Source: Gemmatimonadota bacterium (GTDB lineage: Bacteria; Gemmatimonadota; Gemmatimonadetes; Gemmatimonadales; Gemmatimonadaceae). From it: a DNA stretch of 64,000 bases. Shown here in pieces: positions 55,677 through 64,000 of this stretch. The stretch is from assembly GCA_016714015.1 (NCBI GenBank), contig JADJNZ010000005.1:186001-250000 (forward strand), read 5' to 3'. Position 1 is the stretch's first letter. Each line of letters opens with the position of its first letter. The notes under the pieces are model-generated. The model ran no database searches. It saw only the letters and a program-made list of their open reading frames with translations, and was not told where the DNA came from. Both the position numbers and the translations under genes were made by a program.

Positions 55677-55707
55677 GGGCGCGCCGCCGACGGCGCGCCC
55701 TTCTCTC
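55677..55707. terminator. Bidirectional hairpin between DUF2007 and dacB genes
   Basis: Perfect 10-bp stem GGGCGCGCCG with its complement and a CCGA loop, followed by TTCTCTC. It separates the convergent genes. Confidence 0.78.
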
Positions 55708-57352
55708 AGCGCGAGAAGTTCGCCAGCGTCACGCCCATCGCGTCGATCGCGGCGCGGGCGCGCCAGAGTTCGCGGCCGTTGTAGATGAACGAGAACGCGA
55801 GCTTCTCGCCGTTCTTCGCCGTGACGTAGCCGCCGAGCGAGGTGACCTCGCCGGTGGTGCCGGTCTTCGCGCGCAGGTTCCCCTGCGCCGCGGTGTAGCG
55901 CATGCGGGACCGCAGCGTCTCGGTGCGCCCGGCGACCGGCAGCGAGGCTTGCAGGACCTGCGCCCACGGGGCCTGCGCGCTGTACCCGAGGAGCATGACC
56001 ATGGAGCGCGGCGTCACGCGGTCGAGCGTGGAGAGGCCGCTGCCGTCGGCCGCGTAGACCGAGGCGGCGCCGACGCCGACGCGGTCGGTCATGAAGGTGC
56101 GGAGCGACTCGTTGGCGATGTGGGCCGATCCAACCGCGCCGCCCGACCGCGCCGCGTTCCGGAAGAGCAGCTCGGCGAAATGGTTGTTGCTCTCGCCGTT
56201 CATCTTGGCGACGAGCTGAGCGAGCGGGGGCGAGGCCCACGCGGTGACGCGCGTGGCGCCGGCAGCGGCGGCGCCCCCGCGGACCCGCCCCTCGACGGTC
56301 ACGCCCCGCGCCTCGAGCGCCGCGCGGAAGGCCGCCGCGACGTACTGCTCGGGCTGCTCCACGACCACCTGGTAGGTCCGCACCACGCTCCGCGCGCCGA
56401 TCCAGCCGCTCACCTTGAACTGCTGCGTGAGCGTGTCCTGCCAGACGCGGATGGAGGCGCTGCGGCTGTTGGGCCGGATCGTCACCGTGGAGCGCAGCGA
56501 GAGCCCGCTCACCGGCTGCGCGAAGGCCACCTGCGCGCCGCGCGTCGACGGGCGCACGGTGATGTGCGCGAGGTTCTCGTTGTAGGAGAGGGCCGAGACG
56601 CGCGCGGCGTAGCTCGCCTGGAGGTAGCGTGTGCGCCACCCCGCCGGCACGCGCTCGCCATCGAAGGCGCTCGCGTCGCCGATGATGTCGCCCGTGACGC
56701 GGGTGATGCCGGCCCGCGCCACGAGGTCGGCGAGCGAGTCGAGTGGCCGCGCCCCGCGATTCCACTCCACGTAGCGCGGCACGAGGGACGGATCGCCGTT
56801 GCCCTTCAGGATGAGGTCGCCGCGGACGACGCCCCCTTCGCCCACGGCCCCGGAGCGCAGGACCTCGGTGCGAAACTGGTGCGCCGGCCCGAAGCGCTCG
56901 AGGGCGATCGCCGAGGTGTAGAGCTTCATCGTCGACGCCGGCAGCAGGAGCTCGTCGGCGTTGTGCGAGTAGAGCGTGTCCCCGTGGGAGAGCGAGACGA
57001 CCATGACGCCCCACTGTCCCGAGCGCGCGGCGTCGCGGACGAGCGACGCCAGGTGCTCGCGCAGGTCGGGGGTGCTGGTGGGCGTGGCGGCGCGCAGCGT
57101 CGCGCGCGCAGTGGTGCTCCGCGAGGTGGCGCGGGGGGCGGGGCGCTTGGCAGCCGCGGCGACGGTCGGTCGGGCCGTGCTCGATCGGGTCGTCGCGGTC
57201 GGCGTACGGGCGGGCGCCGTGCTCGGAGCCTTGGTCGGTGCCTTCGTCGCTGCCGTGGCCGGCGCCTTCGTCCCCGTGGGCGTCTGCGCGTGCCCCCCCG
57301 CCGGCGTGGCGGTGAGCAGGGCAGCGAGCAGGAGGGAGAGGAGCCGACGCAT
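55706..57352 (-). CDS. dacB: D-alanyl-D-alanine carboxypeptidase/endopeptidase (PBP4 type)
   Basis: Periplasmic peptidoglycan hydrolase of the S13 family, 548 residues. Signal peptide MRRLLSLLLAALLTATPAG. A ~75-residue Ala/Thr/Pro/Arg-rich linker follows, unusual for the family. Active-site motifs: SxxK in LLPASTMKLYT, SxN as ESNNHFAELLF, KTG in LRAKTGTTGEVTSLGGY. The large insert between SxxK and SxN is typical of PBP4. ATG at 57361 (MPLMRR) is an alternative start. Confidence 0.9.
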   Translation of the reverse strand: MRRLLSLLLAALLTATPAGGHAQTPTGTKAPATAATKAPTKAPSTAPARTPTATTRSSTARPTVAAAAKRPAPRATSRSTTARATLRAATPTSTPDLREHLASLVRDAARSGQWGVMVVSLSHGDTLYSHNADELLLPASTMKLYTSAIALERFGPAHQFRTEVLRSGAVGEGGVVRGDLILKGNGDPSLVPRYVEWNRGARPLDSLADLVARAGITRVTGDIIGDASAFDGERVPAGWRTRYLQASYAARVSALSYNENLAHITVRPSTRGAQVAFAQPVSGLSLRSTVTIRPNSRSASIRVWQDTLTQQFKVSGWIGARSVVRTYQVVVEQPEQYVAAAFRAALEARGVTVEGRVRGGAAAAGATRVTAWASPPLAQLVAKMNGESNNHFAELLFRNAARSGGAVGSAHIANESLRTFMTDRVGVGAASVYAADGSGLSTLDRVTPRSMVMLLGYSAQAPWAQVLQASLPVAGRTETLRSRMRYTAAQGNLRAKTGTTGEVTSLGGYVTAKNGEKLAFSFIYNGRELWRARAAIDAMGVTLANFSR

Positions 57353-57544
57353 TAAGGGCATTCTACCGGGCTTCGAGGAGCGGGGCGAGCGCCGGACGCG
57401 CCCACCTCAAGCCTTACCCCGTGGCGCCGGGGTCAGCGCGCCGGACGGGACAGGGACAGCAGGAGGATGACGACCATCCCCCTCCCTGGGTGACGCGGAA
57501 TGCAACGCTGCTTCGGGGTATTGCCGGGCAGTCGGTCTGACCGC

Positions 57545-58375
57545 TCAGCCAGCCGCCTGCGCGCCCGCCCGATCATCGCGCTGGGACTGCACCCACTTCA
57601 GGAAGATCACCGACGTGAGGAGGTAGAAGAACAGCCCGCCGGGGATCCACATGATCAGACCGCCGAGCCGCTGGTCCTCGAGCGGCGAGAGTCCCCAGAG
57701 CCGCGGCGCGCTGGCGTAGGCCGGGTAGAGCACATGATCCGAGTAGACGATGAAGATCGATATGACTGTCATCGGCAGGGTCATGAGGAAACTGTAGAGC
57801 ATCTGGCCCGGATAGCTGAGGCGCGGGAGCTCGGGGAGCGGGCTCAGGAGCGGCCACCAGGCCAGCACGGCCGTGACGAGGAACATGAGGTGCTGCAGGA
57901 TGTGCACCTCGTGGTAGTACATCGCCGAGTTGTAGTTCGGTGGGAGGTGCCAGAAGGCGAGCGTGAGGTTGAAGATCGCGAAGGCGGCGCGCGGCGTGGT
58001 GACGGCCCGCGCGACGGCGGCGACGTGCCGCTGCGCGAGCGCGGGACGGAGCATCCAGCCGGGCACGCCGAGGAGCAGCAGCGGTGGCGTCACGAAGGTG
58101 AGCACGAGGTGCTGCACCATGTGGCCGGTGAAGAGGTAGTAGTCGCTGATGTCGTGGACGGGCCCGTTCAGCGTCCCGAACATCGCGCCGAGTCCGAGCA
58201 ACAGGCACAGGCGCTGCAGCGCCGTCGGGCGTCGCCCGTCGGTGCGCGCGTGGACCGCCGCGCGCCACTCGTAGAGTCCCCAGAGCGCGAGCAGCCCGAT
58301 GACCGTGCTCCAGTGGAGCGTGAAGCCCCCCTGGGAGAGGTCGACCTTGGGATGCAGGAAGAGAATGGGGTGCAC
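57545..58375 (-). CDS. CtaG-like (Caa3_CtaG) cytochrome c oxidase assembly/membrane protein
   Basis: 276 residues, about seven membrane helices, matching the caa3_CtaG family. Conserved LFTGHMVQHLVLTFVTPPLLLLG, with histidines in helix 3, and MYYHEVHILQHLMFLVTAVLAWWPL are visible. Members help assemble the copper centre of bacterial oxidases, as in Bacillus. The GTG start (VHPILFLHPK) is preferred over an upstream ATG giving a non-conserved tail. It follows the ctaF gene after a terminator-like hairpin and has a TATCTTTCA -10-like element, so it may be transcribed separately. Confidence 0.85.
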   Translation of the reverse strand: MHPILFLHPKVDLSQGGFTLHWSTVIGLLALWGLYEWRAAVHARTDGRRPTALQRLCLLLGLGAMFGTLNGPVHDISDYYLFTGHMVQHLVLTFVTPPLLLLGVPGWMLRPALAQRHVAAVARAVTTPRAAFAIFNLTLAFWHLPPNYNSAMYYHEVHILQHLMFLVTAVLAWWPLLSPLPELPRLSYPGQMLYSFLMTLPMTVISIFIVYSDHVLYPAYASAPRLWGLSPLEDQRLGGLIMWIPGGLFFYLLTSVIFLKWVQSQRDDRAGAQAAG

Positions 58376-58388
58376 GGAGGCCGATGGA

Positions 58389-58412
58389 GACTGAAGGAGT
58401 GAGGCTGAAAGA
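58389..58412. repeat. Family B heptad repeat copy
   Basis: GACTGAAGGAGTGAGGCTGA-type heptads upstream of the CtaG-like gene. Opposite-orientation heptads follow the hairpin at 58487-58515. Confidence 0.4.
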
Positions 58413-58455
58413 TAGTACCCGCGGGTACTTCGTCCCCGCATCCCGCATCAAGTGA

Positions 58456-58487
58456 AGAACGGGGCCCCGATGCGGAGGCCCCGTTCT
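58456..58487 (-). terminator. Hairpin after the oxidase operon
   Basis: 10-bp perfect stem GAACGGGGCC with its complement (11 bp with the flanking A-T) and a 10-nt loop, 36 nt after the ctaF stop on the minus strand. Tail is not strongly T-rich. Confidence 0.6.
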
Positions 58488-58522
58488 TCCTTCATCCTGC
58501 TTCCTTCATCCTGGGATTGGCG

Positions 58523-58843
58523 CTACAGCGCCACCTTCCCGAACAGGAACATCAGCGCCATCAGCGTGCACATCGCGATGATCAGCGAGCCGGTGAACAC
58601 GACCCGGAACAGCTTGTGGTCGAACTTGAGGTGCATGTAGAACAGGCAGACGATCGCGAACTTCACCGCCGACATGAAGAGCAGGGCCGGGTTGAAGAGC
58701 GGCGAGGCGACGAGGGACGGGATGTAATAGGCCCAGACCTCGACGACGGTGATCGCGGTGAGGATGATCGCGATCGTGAGGTACTGGTTGCCCGTCGGGT
58801 GGTGATGCTCGGCGTGGCCGTCGTGCTTGGCGTCGTGGGACAT
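58523..58843 (-). CDS. ctaF: Cytochrome c oxidase subunit IV (prokaryotic)
   Basis: 106 residues: a His-rich start (MSHDAKHDGHAEHHHPTG) and three membrane helices (YLTIAIILTAITVVEVWAYY, LLFMSAVKFAIVCLFYMHL, FTGSLIIAMCTLMALMFLFG). The FYMHLKFD motif is typical of COX4-pro/CyoD-like subunits. Accessory subunit of the heme-copper oxidase encoded upstream, 16 nt from ctaE. Confidence 0.9.
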   Translation of the reverse strand: MSHDAKHDGHAEHHHPTGNQYLTIAIILTAITVVEVWAYYIPSLVASPLFNPALLFMSAVKFAIVCLFYMHLKFDHKLFRVVFTGSLIIAMCTLMALMFLFGKVAL

Positions 58844-58859
58844 GGTCAGTTCCTCGCCG

Positions 58860-59579
58860 TCACTGGATGAGGTAGATGAGCGTGAAGATCGCGATCCAGA
58901 CGACGTCGACGAAGTGCCAGTAGAGGGCGCAGATGTCGACGAGGAGCTCGTCGTTCTTGCCGGCGAGGCCGCGCGTGCGGTCGATCCAGAGCAGCGTCAT
59001 CAGCCAGAGCACGCCGACGGTGACGTGGGCGCCGTGGAAGCCGGTGAGCGTGAAGAAGGACGAGCCGAAGAGGTTCGTCTTGATCGTCAGCCCCTCGTGG
59101 ACGAACGAGGTGAACTCGTACGCCTGGAAGCCGAGGAAGGTCGCGCCCATGAGCGCGGTCGCGGCGAGCCAGAACTGCGACGAGCGCTGGATGCGCTCCC
59201 ACCAGCCGGCGCCGGTCGCGAGCGGCTTGCCCTTGAGTTGGACGGCCTGGAGGGCGAGCACCATCGCGAACGACGACATGAGCAGCACGAACGTCGAGGC
59301 CGACGTGACCGGGATGTCGAGGATGGGCTTGAAGACCTGGCCCGTCTCGGACGTCCACGCCTCATGCGGGAAGGGCCCGACGACCGACTTGCCCTTGTAG
59401 ATGAGGTAGGTCGAGATCAGCGAGGCGAACAGCATGCACTCGGACCCGATGAAGGTCCAGATCGCGATCTTCCGGTTGTCGAGGCCGGTGGTGGTGTAGT
59501 GCACGTGCGCGTGGCCGTCGTCGTGCCCGTGGGCCCCATGGGCCCCGGAGGCGTGCGCGGCAGCGGTGTGTGAGGACAC
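58860..59579 (-). CDS. ctaE: Cytochrome c oxidase subunit III
   Basis: 239 residues with five or more helices. Signatures: IWTFIGSECMLFASLISTYLIY, AFQAYEFTSFVHEGLTI-type segment and FFTLTGFHGAHVTVGVLWL, with the conserved E and H of subunit III. A His/Gly-rich N-terminus (HDDGHAHVHY) is present. Integral part of the oxidase, needed for stability and proton uptake upkeep. 15 nt after ctaD. Confidence 0.93.
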   Translation of the reverse strand: MSSHTAAAHASGAHGAHGHDDGHAHVHYTTTGLDNRKIAIWTFIGSECMLFASLISTYLIYKGKSVVGPFPHEAWTSETGQVFKPILDIPVTSASTFVLLMSSFAMVLALQAVQLKGKPLATGAGWWERIQRSSQFWLAATALMGATFLGFQAYEFTSFVHEGLTIKTNLFGSSFFTLTGFHGAHVTVGVLWLMTLLWIDRTRGLAGKNDELLVDICALYWHFVDVVWIAIFTLIYLIQ

Positions 59580-59594
59580 TGTCGTGGTCTCCGG

Positions 59595-61517
59595 TTACTC
59601 GAGGGGGGCGGTGAGCCACGCGTACAGGCCGCCGATGAGCATCGCGGCGCCGGTCAGCGTGATCGTCATCGAGACGGCGAACATCCCGTTGCGCAGGAAG
59701 AGGAGGCCGCTGAACATCACGACCATGCCGACCGCGGTGAAGAGCGGCTTGGCGGTCGGGAACGGCATCGGGATGCCGAGCTCCTTCGCCGTGTAGGTCT
59801 CCGTCTCCTCATGCATCGGCGTCGAATGCGCGGCCTCGATGGCCGCGGAATCCGCCGCCGAGTGGTCCGCGCCGGCCGACATCTCCGGGTGTTTGAGGTC
59901 CCAGAGCGGCGAGCGCGAGGTCACCGTCGGGATCTTGGCGAAGTTGTACTCGGGCGGCGGCGAGGGGATCGACCACTCAAGCGTCGCGGCGCCCCAGGGG
60001 TCGCCGCTCGCGACCGCGCCGGTGGTGCGGCTGCGGACGAAGTTCCAGATGAAGACCGCGGTGGCGACCACGAGCAGGTAGGTGCCGTAGGTCGACATCA
60101 GGTTGAAGAGGTCCCAGCCCTGGCCGGCGTCGTACTGGTAGACGCGGCGCGGCATGCCGAGGAGCCCGCTGAAGTGCATCGGGAAGAACGTGAGGTTCAT
60201 GCCGATGAGATTCAGCCAGAAGTGCACGTTGCCGAGCCCTTCGTTCATGAAGCGGCCGGTCATCTTCGGGTAGTAGTGGTAGATGCCCGCGAAGATGCCC
60301 ATGATCGACCCACCGAAGAGCACGTAGTGGAAGTGCGCGACGATGAAGTAGGTGTCGGTCTGCTGCAGGTCGGCCGGGGCCGACGAGTGCATGACGCCCG
60401 AGATGCCGCCGATGGTGAACATCGCGATGAGGGCGATCGCGAACTTCATCGGGACGGTGAACCGGATCTCGCCCGCCCACATCGTGGCGATCCAGTTGAA
60501 GATCTTCACGCCGGTCGGGATGGCGATGAGCATCGTCATCGTCGCGAAGATCGAGTCGGCGACCGCGCCCATGCCCACGGCGAACATGTGGTGGGCCCAG
60601 ACGCCGAAGCCGAGGAAGCCGATCATGATGCCCGAGTAGACCATCACGTTGTAGCCGAAGAGCGGCTTCTTCGAGAAGGTCGGGAGCACCTCCGACACGA
60701 GGCCGAAGGCGGGCAGGATGAGGATGTACACCTCGGGGTGGCCGAACACCCAGAAGAGGTGCTGCCAGAGCAGCGGGTCGGCGCCGGCGGCGATCGAGTA
60801 GAACGTCGTCCCGAAGAAGCGATCGAACAGCAGGAAGACGAGCGCGACGGTGATCGGCGGGAAGGCGAGGACGAGCAGGAACTGCACGACGAACGACATC
60901 CAGGTGAACATCGGGAGCCGCATGAGCGACATGCCCGGTGCGCGCAGGTTGATGATCGTCGTGATGAAGTTGAACGCCGCCGCGAGCGACGAGACGCCGA
61001 GGATCTGGAGGCCGATCACCCAGAAGTCGATGTTCGGGCCGGCGGAGAACTGGTTGGTCGTGAGCGGGGCGTAACCGAACCAGCCGCCGTCGGGCGCGAT
61101 CTGGAACAGGATGGGCAGCGTGATGAAGATGCCGCCGAGCAGGTACACCCAGTACGAGAAGGCGTTGAGCCGCGGGAAGGCGACGTCACGCGCACCGATC
61201 TGGAGCGGGATCAGGTAGTTGAAGAACGCGGCCGAGAGCGGCATGACGGCGAGGAACACCATCGTCGTGCCGTGCATCGTGAACAGCTGGTTGTACGTCT
61301 CGGCCGAGACGAACCCCATGTTGGGGCGCATGAGCTGCGTGCGGATGAGCACCGCCTCGAGCCCGCCGACCATGAAGAAGAAGAGCGCGGTCCAGAGGTA
61401 GAGCGTGCCGATCCGCTTGTGGTCGACGGTGGTGATCCAGCTCCAGATCCCCGTGTTCTCGCCGGACGCGGCAGCGCTGCCGGAGCCGGCATGCGTCGGG
61501 GTTGCGATGGTGGCCAT
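59595..61517 (-). CDS. ctaD: Cytochrome c oxidase subunit I
   Basis: Catalytic heme-copper subunit, 640 residues. Contains KRIGTLYLWTALFFFMVGG, the low-spin heme His in LFTMHGTTMVF, the CuB/Tyr segment WQHLFWVFGHPEVYILILPAFG, the His-His pair in GFGVWAHHMFAVG, and YFIVAHFHYVLFGGSIMG. The GHPEVY motif marks the A-family oxidase with the cross-linked Tyr. A C-terminal extension with extra helices (FSGLLFLRNGMFAVSMTI) occurs, as in some caa3-type subunits fused to a small helical tail. Reduces O2 and pumps protons. Confidence 0.95.
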   Translation of the reverse strand: MATIATPTHAGSGSAAASGENTGIWSWITTVDHKRIGTLYLWTALFFFMVGGLEAVLIRTQLMRPNMGFVSAETYNQLFTMHGTTMVFLAVMPLSAAFFNYLIPLQIGARDVAFPRLNAFSYWVYLLGGIFITLPILFQIAPDGGWFGYAPLTTNQFSAGPNIDFWVIGLQILGVSSLAAAFNFITTIINLRAPGMSLMRLPMFTWMSFVVQFLLVLAFPPITVALVFLLFDRFFGTTFYSIAAGADPLLWQHLFWVFGHPEVYILILPAFGLVSEVLPTFSKKPLFGYNVMVYSGIMIGFLGFGVWAHHMFAVGMGAVADSIFATMTMLIAIPTGVKIFNWIATMWAGEIRFTVPMKFAIALIAMFTIGGISGVMHSSAPADLQQTDTYFIVAHFHYVLFGGSIMGIFAGIYHYYPKMTGRFMNEGLGNVHFWLNLIGMNLTFFPMHFSGLLGMPRRVYQYDAGQGWDLFNLMSTYGTYLLVVATAVFIWNFVRSRTTGAVASGDPWGAATLEWSIPSPPPEYNFAKIPTVTSRSPLWDLKHPEMSAGADHSAADSAAIEAAHSTPMHEETETYTAKELGIPMPFPTAKPLFTAVGMVVMFSGLLFLRNGMFAVSMTITLTGAAMLIGGLYAWLTAPLE

Positions 61518-61532
61518 GTTGGGGGGCTCCGG

Positions 61533-62789
61533 TTACTTGAGTGACAGCAGGTAGGCCACCACGTCCGCGATCTGCCGGTCGTCGAGGCCCGCCGTGACGG
61601 TCATCTTCATGATGGGGTCGTATTCACCGCGGCCGATCGTGTTCATGATCGAGCCCGGCTTCAGGTGGCGCGCGTTCTTGATCCAGCGCGCCAGCGTCGG
61701 GCCGTCGTTCTTGTAGAGTCCGCCAGCGATCGTGTGCCGCGAGGCGACGTGCGTCAGGTTCGGTCCGATGTTCGAGACCGCGCCCGGGAGCCCGTTGATC
61801 GCGTGGCAGCCGATGCAGCCGCCGAGCATGAAGCCCTGCGTCGCGCCGCGCGTCGCGTCGCCACCGGCGAGGAGCGCGTCGTCGTAGGCGAGCCCCGCCG
61901 GGATCGGCGTCTGCGGGACGACGTGCGCGGGGAGCTGCTCCCTCGGGAAGACGTAGCCGCTCGGCAGCGCCGTCGTCGTGTCCGCCGTGGCGGCGGCCTG
62001 CCCGGGATTGGACGCCGTCACGACCGGCGTCGCCGGCGGGGCCGACGGGTTGAAGACCGCCGGGCTCGCCTGGTGCCGCGCCCACGACGCGAACTCGTCC
62101 GGCTGCACCGTGTACATGCGGATGCGCATGTTCGCATGGCTCGCGCCGCAGTACTCGGTGCAGAAGCCGTTCCACGCCGAGCTCTTCAGCGTGTCGCTCG
62201 GCGTGAACCAGAGGTAGTTGGTCCGGTTCGTGATGAGATCGCGCTTGCCGCCCATCTGCGGGATCCAGAAGGAGTGCAGCACGTCCTTGGTGGTGAGCAC
62301 GAAGTTCACCGTGCGGCCGACCGGGACGTAGACCTCGTTGGCGGTGACGATGCCGAGCTCCGGGTAGCGGAACTCCCACCACCACTGGTGCCCGATGACC
62401 TCGACCGTCAGCGAACCAGCGGGGGCCGGCTTCTGCGTCTCGAAGATGGTCTTCACGGTGGGCACCGCGATGAGCACGAGGATGATCGCCGGGATGGCGG
62501 TCCAGGTGATCTCGAGGGCCGCATTGCCGTGGATCTGCCGGGCCGGCGCGCCACCCGGGCGCTTGCGGTACCGGATGATCGTGAAGATCAGCGCGGCTTC
62601 GACGACGACGAAGACGATCGTCCCCCAGAACACGAGGCGGGAGAAGAGCGCGTCGATCGAGGTGTTGAAGTCGGTCGTGTGGTTGAACGTGGAGTTCGGA
62701 TACTCCGTCAATCCACACGCGGAGAGCGTGAGCAGGACCGCCAGGGACAACAGGGCGGGCGCTGCCGAGCGCAGGCGCAGCTTCGGCAT
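61533..62789 (-). CDS. ctaC: Cytochrome c oxidase subunit II with fused cytochrome c domain
   Basis: 418 residues. Lipobox LSAC (Cys ~25) in a signal peptide, two membrane helices (LVFWGTIVFVVVEAALIFTI and TAIPAIILVLIAVPTV), the CuA cupredoxin domain (HQWWWEFRYP; CTEYCGASHANM with the two Cys, His and Met ligands), then a heme c domain near the C-terminus (GCIGCHAI, and M of IMKMTV). The fusion makes this a caa3-type oxidase. First gene of the ctaCDEF operon. Confidence 0.94.
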   Translation of the reverse strand: MPKLRLRSAAPALLSLAVLLTLSACGLTEYPNSTFNHTTDFNTSIDALFSRLVFWGTIVFVVVEAALIFTIIRYRKRPGGAPARQIHGNAALEITWTAIPAIILVLIAVPTVKTIFETQKPAPAGSLTVEVIGHQWWWEFRYPELGIVTANEVYVPVGRTVNFVLTTKDVLHSFWIPQMGGKRDLITNRTNYLWFTPSDTLKSSAWNGFCTEYCGASHANMRIRMYTVQPDEFASWARHQASPAVFNPSAPPATPVVTASNPGQAAATADTTTALPSGYVFPREQLPAHVVPQTPIPAGLAYDDALLAGGDATRGATQGFMLGGCIGCHAINGLPGAVSNIGPNLTHVASRHTIAGGLYKNDGPTLARWIKNARHLKPGSIMNTIGRGEYDPIMKMTVTAGLDDRQIADVVAYLLSLK

Positions 62790-62864
62790 CTTGGGGATGG
62801 CTGGGGGGAAGGCGTGCCGGAGTGCCGCTGCGACGCTGACTCCGGCCGTACAAAAAGCGCTGGA

Positions 62865-62894
62865 AAGCTACCCCACCCGAATGGGTAGGGTCAA
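62865..62894 (-). promoter_or_regulatory. Promoter of the ctaCDEF operon
   Basis: Minus-strand -35 TTGACC and -10 TAGCTT, 18-bp spacer, ~75 nt before the ctaC ATG. The -10 belongs to the recurring TAnnTTTCC motif (62862-62870). TACCC/GGGTA between the boxes is a possible small operator. Confidence 0.5.
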
Positions 62895-63030
62895 GGATAA
62901 AGCGGACCACCTGTCAGGTATTATCCGTAGGTGCGGCAAAGACTTGAGTCCCATCGGACGCTTCGTCCCGCCGTCGGGGCGCCTTCGTTCATCCGTCGCC
63001 CGGCCCTCAGCCCGCCGCGGCCCCGCCTTC

Positions 63031-63090
63031 GCCTCCGCCGTCGCCTCCGCCGTCGCCCCCGCCGTCGCCCCCGCCGTCGCCCCCGCCGAT
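63031..63090. repeat. 12-bp tandem repeat, five units
   Basis: GCC(T/C)CCGCCGTC repeated five times, ending at the stop codon of the 63090 gene. The rest of 62790-63089 holds the ctaC promoter and no supported gene. Confidence 0.75.
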
Positions 63091-63464
63091 CAGTCCGGCG
63101 AGACCTCGATGGCCACCGCGTGCTGCTCCTTCACCTTGGTGCACATGATGTCGAGCGCCTGGCGGATCTGCCCGACGTACTCGCGCATCGCCCGGACCTT
63201 GGTCTGCTCGCCGCCCCCGCGCCCGGCGGCGAGGATCATGGCCGAGACCTGATCGGCGATCATGCCGAATTGTCCCTTCAGCTGACCCTGGAGAGGGGTC
63301 GCGATGCGCTTGATCTGCTGGGGGATGACCCCAGCCCCGCGCTGGTTCTTCACGTCGATCGCCATCCGCTCCACGTGGCCGTGGATGGTCTGGATGGTCG
63401 AGAGGGCCTCTTCCAGCGTCTTCATCTTCTGGGCGCCTGCGCCGTCGAGCTTCGTGCCGGCCAT
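63090..63464 (-). CDS. Small helical hypothetical protein
   Basis: 124 residues, almost entirely helical (KMKTLEEALSTIQTIHGHVERMAIDV; LKGQFGMIADQVSAMILAAG; RAMREYVGQIRQALDIMCTKV), a likely helical bundle or coiled coil. No signal peptide or membrane segment. Starts 2 nt after the aspartate ammonia-lyase stop, so probably co-transcribed with it. Not recognised. Confidence 0.7.
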   Translation of the reverse strand: MAGTKLDGAGAQKMKTLEEALSTIQTIHGHVERMAIDVKNQRGAGVIPQQIKRIATPLQGQLKGQFGMIADQVSAMILAAGRGGGEQTKVRAMREYVGQIRQALDIMCTKVKEQHAVAIEVSPD

Positions 63465-63466
63465 GG

Positions 63467-64000
63467 TCAGCTCCTGGTCCCGGTCATGCGGGACGGGTCG
63501 AGGATCTCGTCGATCTGTTCGCGCGTGAGCAGGCGCTTCTCGAGCAGGAGCTCGACGACGCCCCGGCCGCTCTCGAGCGCTTCCTTCGCGACCTGCGTGC
63601 AGACCTCGTACCCCAGTTCGGGGAGGAGGGCGGTGACGAGGCCGATCGACCGCTCCACGGCGTCGCGCATGACCTTGGGGTTGGCGACGATCCCCGTGAC
63701 GCACTTCTCGCGGAGCACCTGGCAGGCGTTCCGGAGGGCGCTGATGTTGCGCAGCAGCCGGAAGGCGATGATCGGCTCGAAGACGTTCAGCTGGAGCTGC
63801 CCCGCCTCGGCCGCCATGGTGACGGTCACGTCGCCACCGATCACGTCGAAGCAGACCTGATTGACCGCCTCGGGGATGACAGGATTCACCTTCCCGGGCA
63901 TGATGCTCGAGCCGGGCTGCATGGCGGGGAGGCGGATCTCGCCGAGGCCGGTGCGCGGGCCGCTGGAGAGCAGGCGGAGGTCGTTGCAGACCTTCGAGAG
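63467..64000 (-). CDS. aspA: Aspartate ammonia-lyase, C-terminal part (cut by window)
   Basis: 178 codons are visible; the start lies beyond the window. Converts aspartate to fumarate and ammonia. The fumarase/aspartase signature GSSIMPGKVNP is present with the catalytic Ser. IPEAVNQVCFDVIGGD and VTMAAEAGQLQLNVFEPII match aspartase more than fumarase C. The C-terminal helical domain is complete. The gene continues past base 64000 on the minus strand. Confidence 0.87.
   Translation of the reverse strand, partial: LSKVCNDLRLLSSGPRTGLGEIRLPAMQPGSSIMPGKVNPVIPEAVNQVCFDVIGGDVTVTMAAEAGQLQLNVFEPIIAFRLLRNISALRNACQVLREKCVTGIVANPKVMRDAVERSIGLVTALLPELGYEVCTQVAKEALESGRGVVELLLEKRLLTREQIDEILDPSRMTGTRS

Overview
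The window reads as chromosomal DNA of a high-GC bacterium, most likely a member of the Gemmatimonadota (inference). The grounds are very GC-rich coding DNA, a large set of exported 6-bladed beta-propeller proteins, Ig-like/RCC1 surface proteins, ThyX, a caa3-type oxidase, and start-proximal -10 elements of TAnnTTT type that recall the FCB superphylum. No rRNA, tRNA, phage, integrase or CRISPR array was seen.

Layout. 1-2405: 3' part of an Ig/RCC1 surface protein. 2406-12086 (minus): phosphopantetheinyl transferase, thyX, a GlcD-like FAD oxidase, a squalene/phytoene synthase, two envelope proteins, a zinc-ribbon protein, RNase HI, an M20 deacylase and a Lys/Ala/Pro-rich phasin-like protein. 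12246-25424: CaiB-type CoA transferase, ECF sigma factor with a small partner, DinB, lipoamide dehydrogenase, a GxxExxY nuclease between inverted repeats, a glycosyltransferase, 2-oxoglutarate dehydrogenase E2, an MDR oxidoreductase, an MscS-like membrane protein and gyrA. 25546-25986: a phase-perfect 21-bp minisatellite. 26144-37475: a large PPC-like lipoprotein, an arginase-family enzyme and six 6-bladed beta-propeller proteins. The cluster ends in an operon with a thioredoxin-like membrane protein and a small Cys-rich exported peptide. 37842-38651: a regulator with a C10 tract. 38954-46329: a three-gene RND efflux system. 46339-57352: a small membrane protein, exported phosphatase, zinc-ribbon Ser/Thr kinase, M1 peptidase, esterase, CoA-binding protein, saccharopine dehydrogenase-like protein, DUF2007 and PBP4. 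57545-62789 (minus): caa3 oxidase genes with a CtaG-like gene. 63090-64000: a helical protein and the 3' end of aspartate ammonia-lyase.

The most unusual layer is a family of 39-bp repeats (family A), built from 9-nt CACAGAGGG-like units. Eight copies occur. Two flank the GxxExxY nuclease as inverted repeats, with one end supplying its Shine-Dalgarno and the other starting at its stop codon. Two form an ORF-less inverted pair just before the gyrA promoter. One lies at the gyrA terminator. Three are read in frame inside real proteins: both linkers of the E2 enzyme and a cytoplasmic loop of an RND pump. The arrangement resembles REP/RAYT systems, but with a PD-(D/E)XK nuclease as the associated protein. 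A second, heptad-based repeat family (family B) forms inverted pairs between convergent genes and contains their stop codons.
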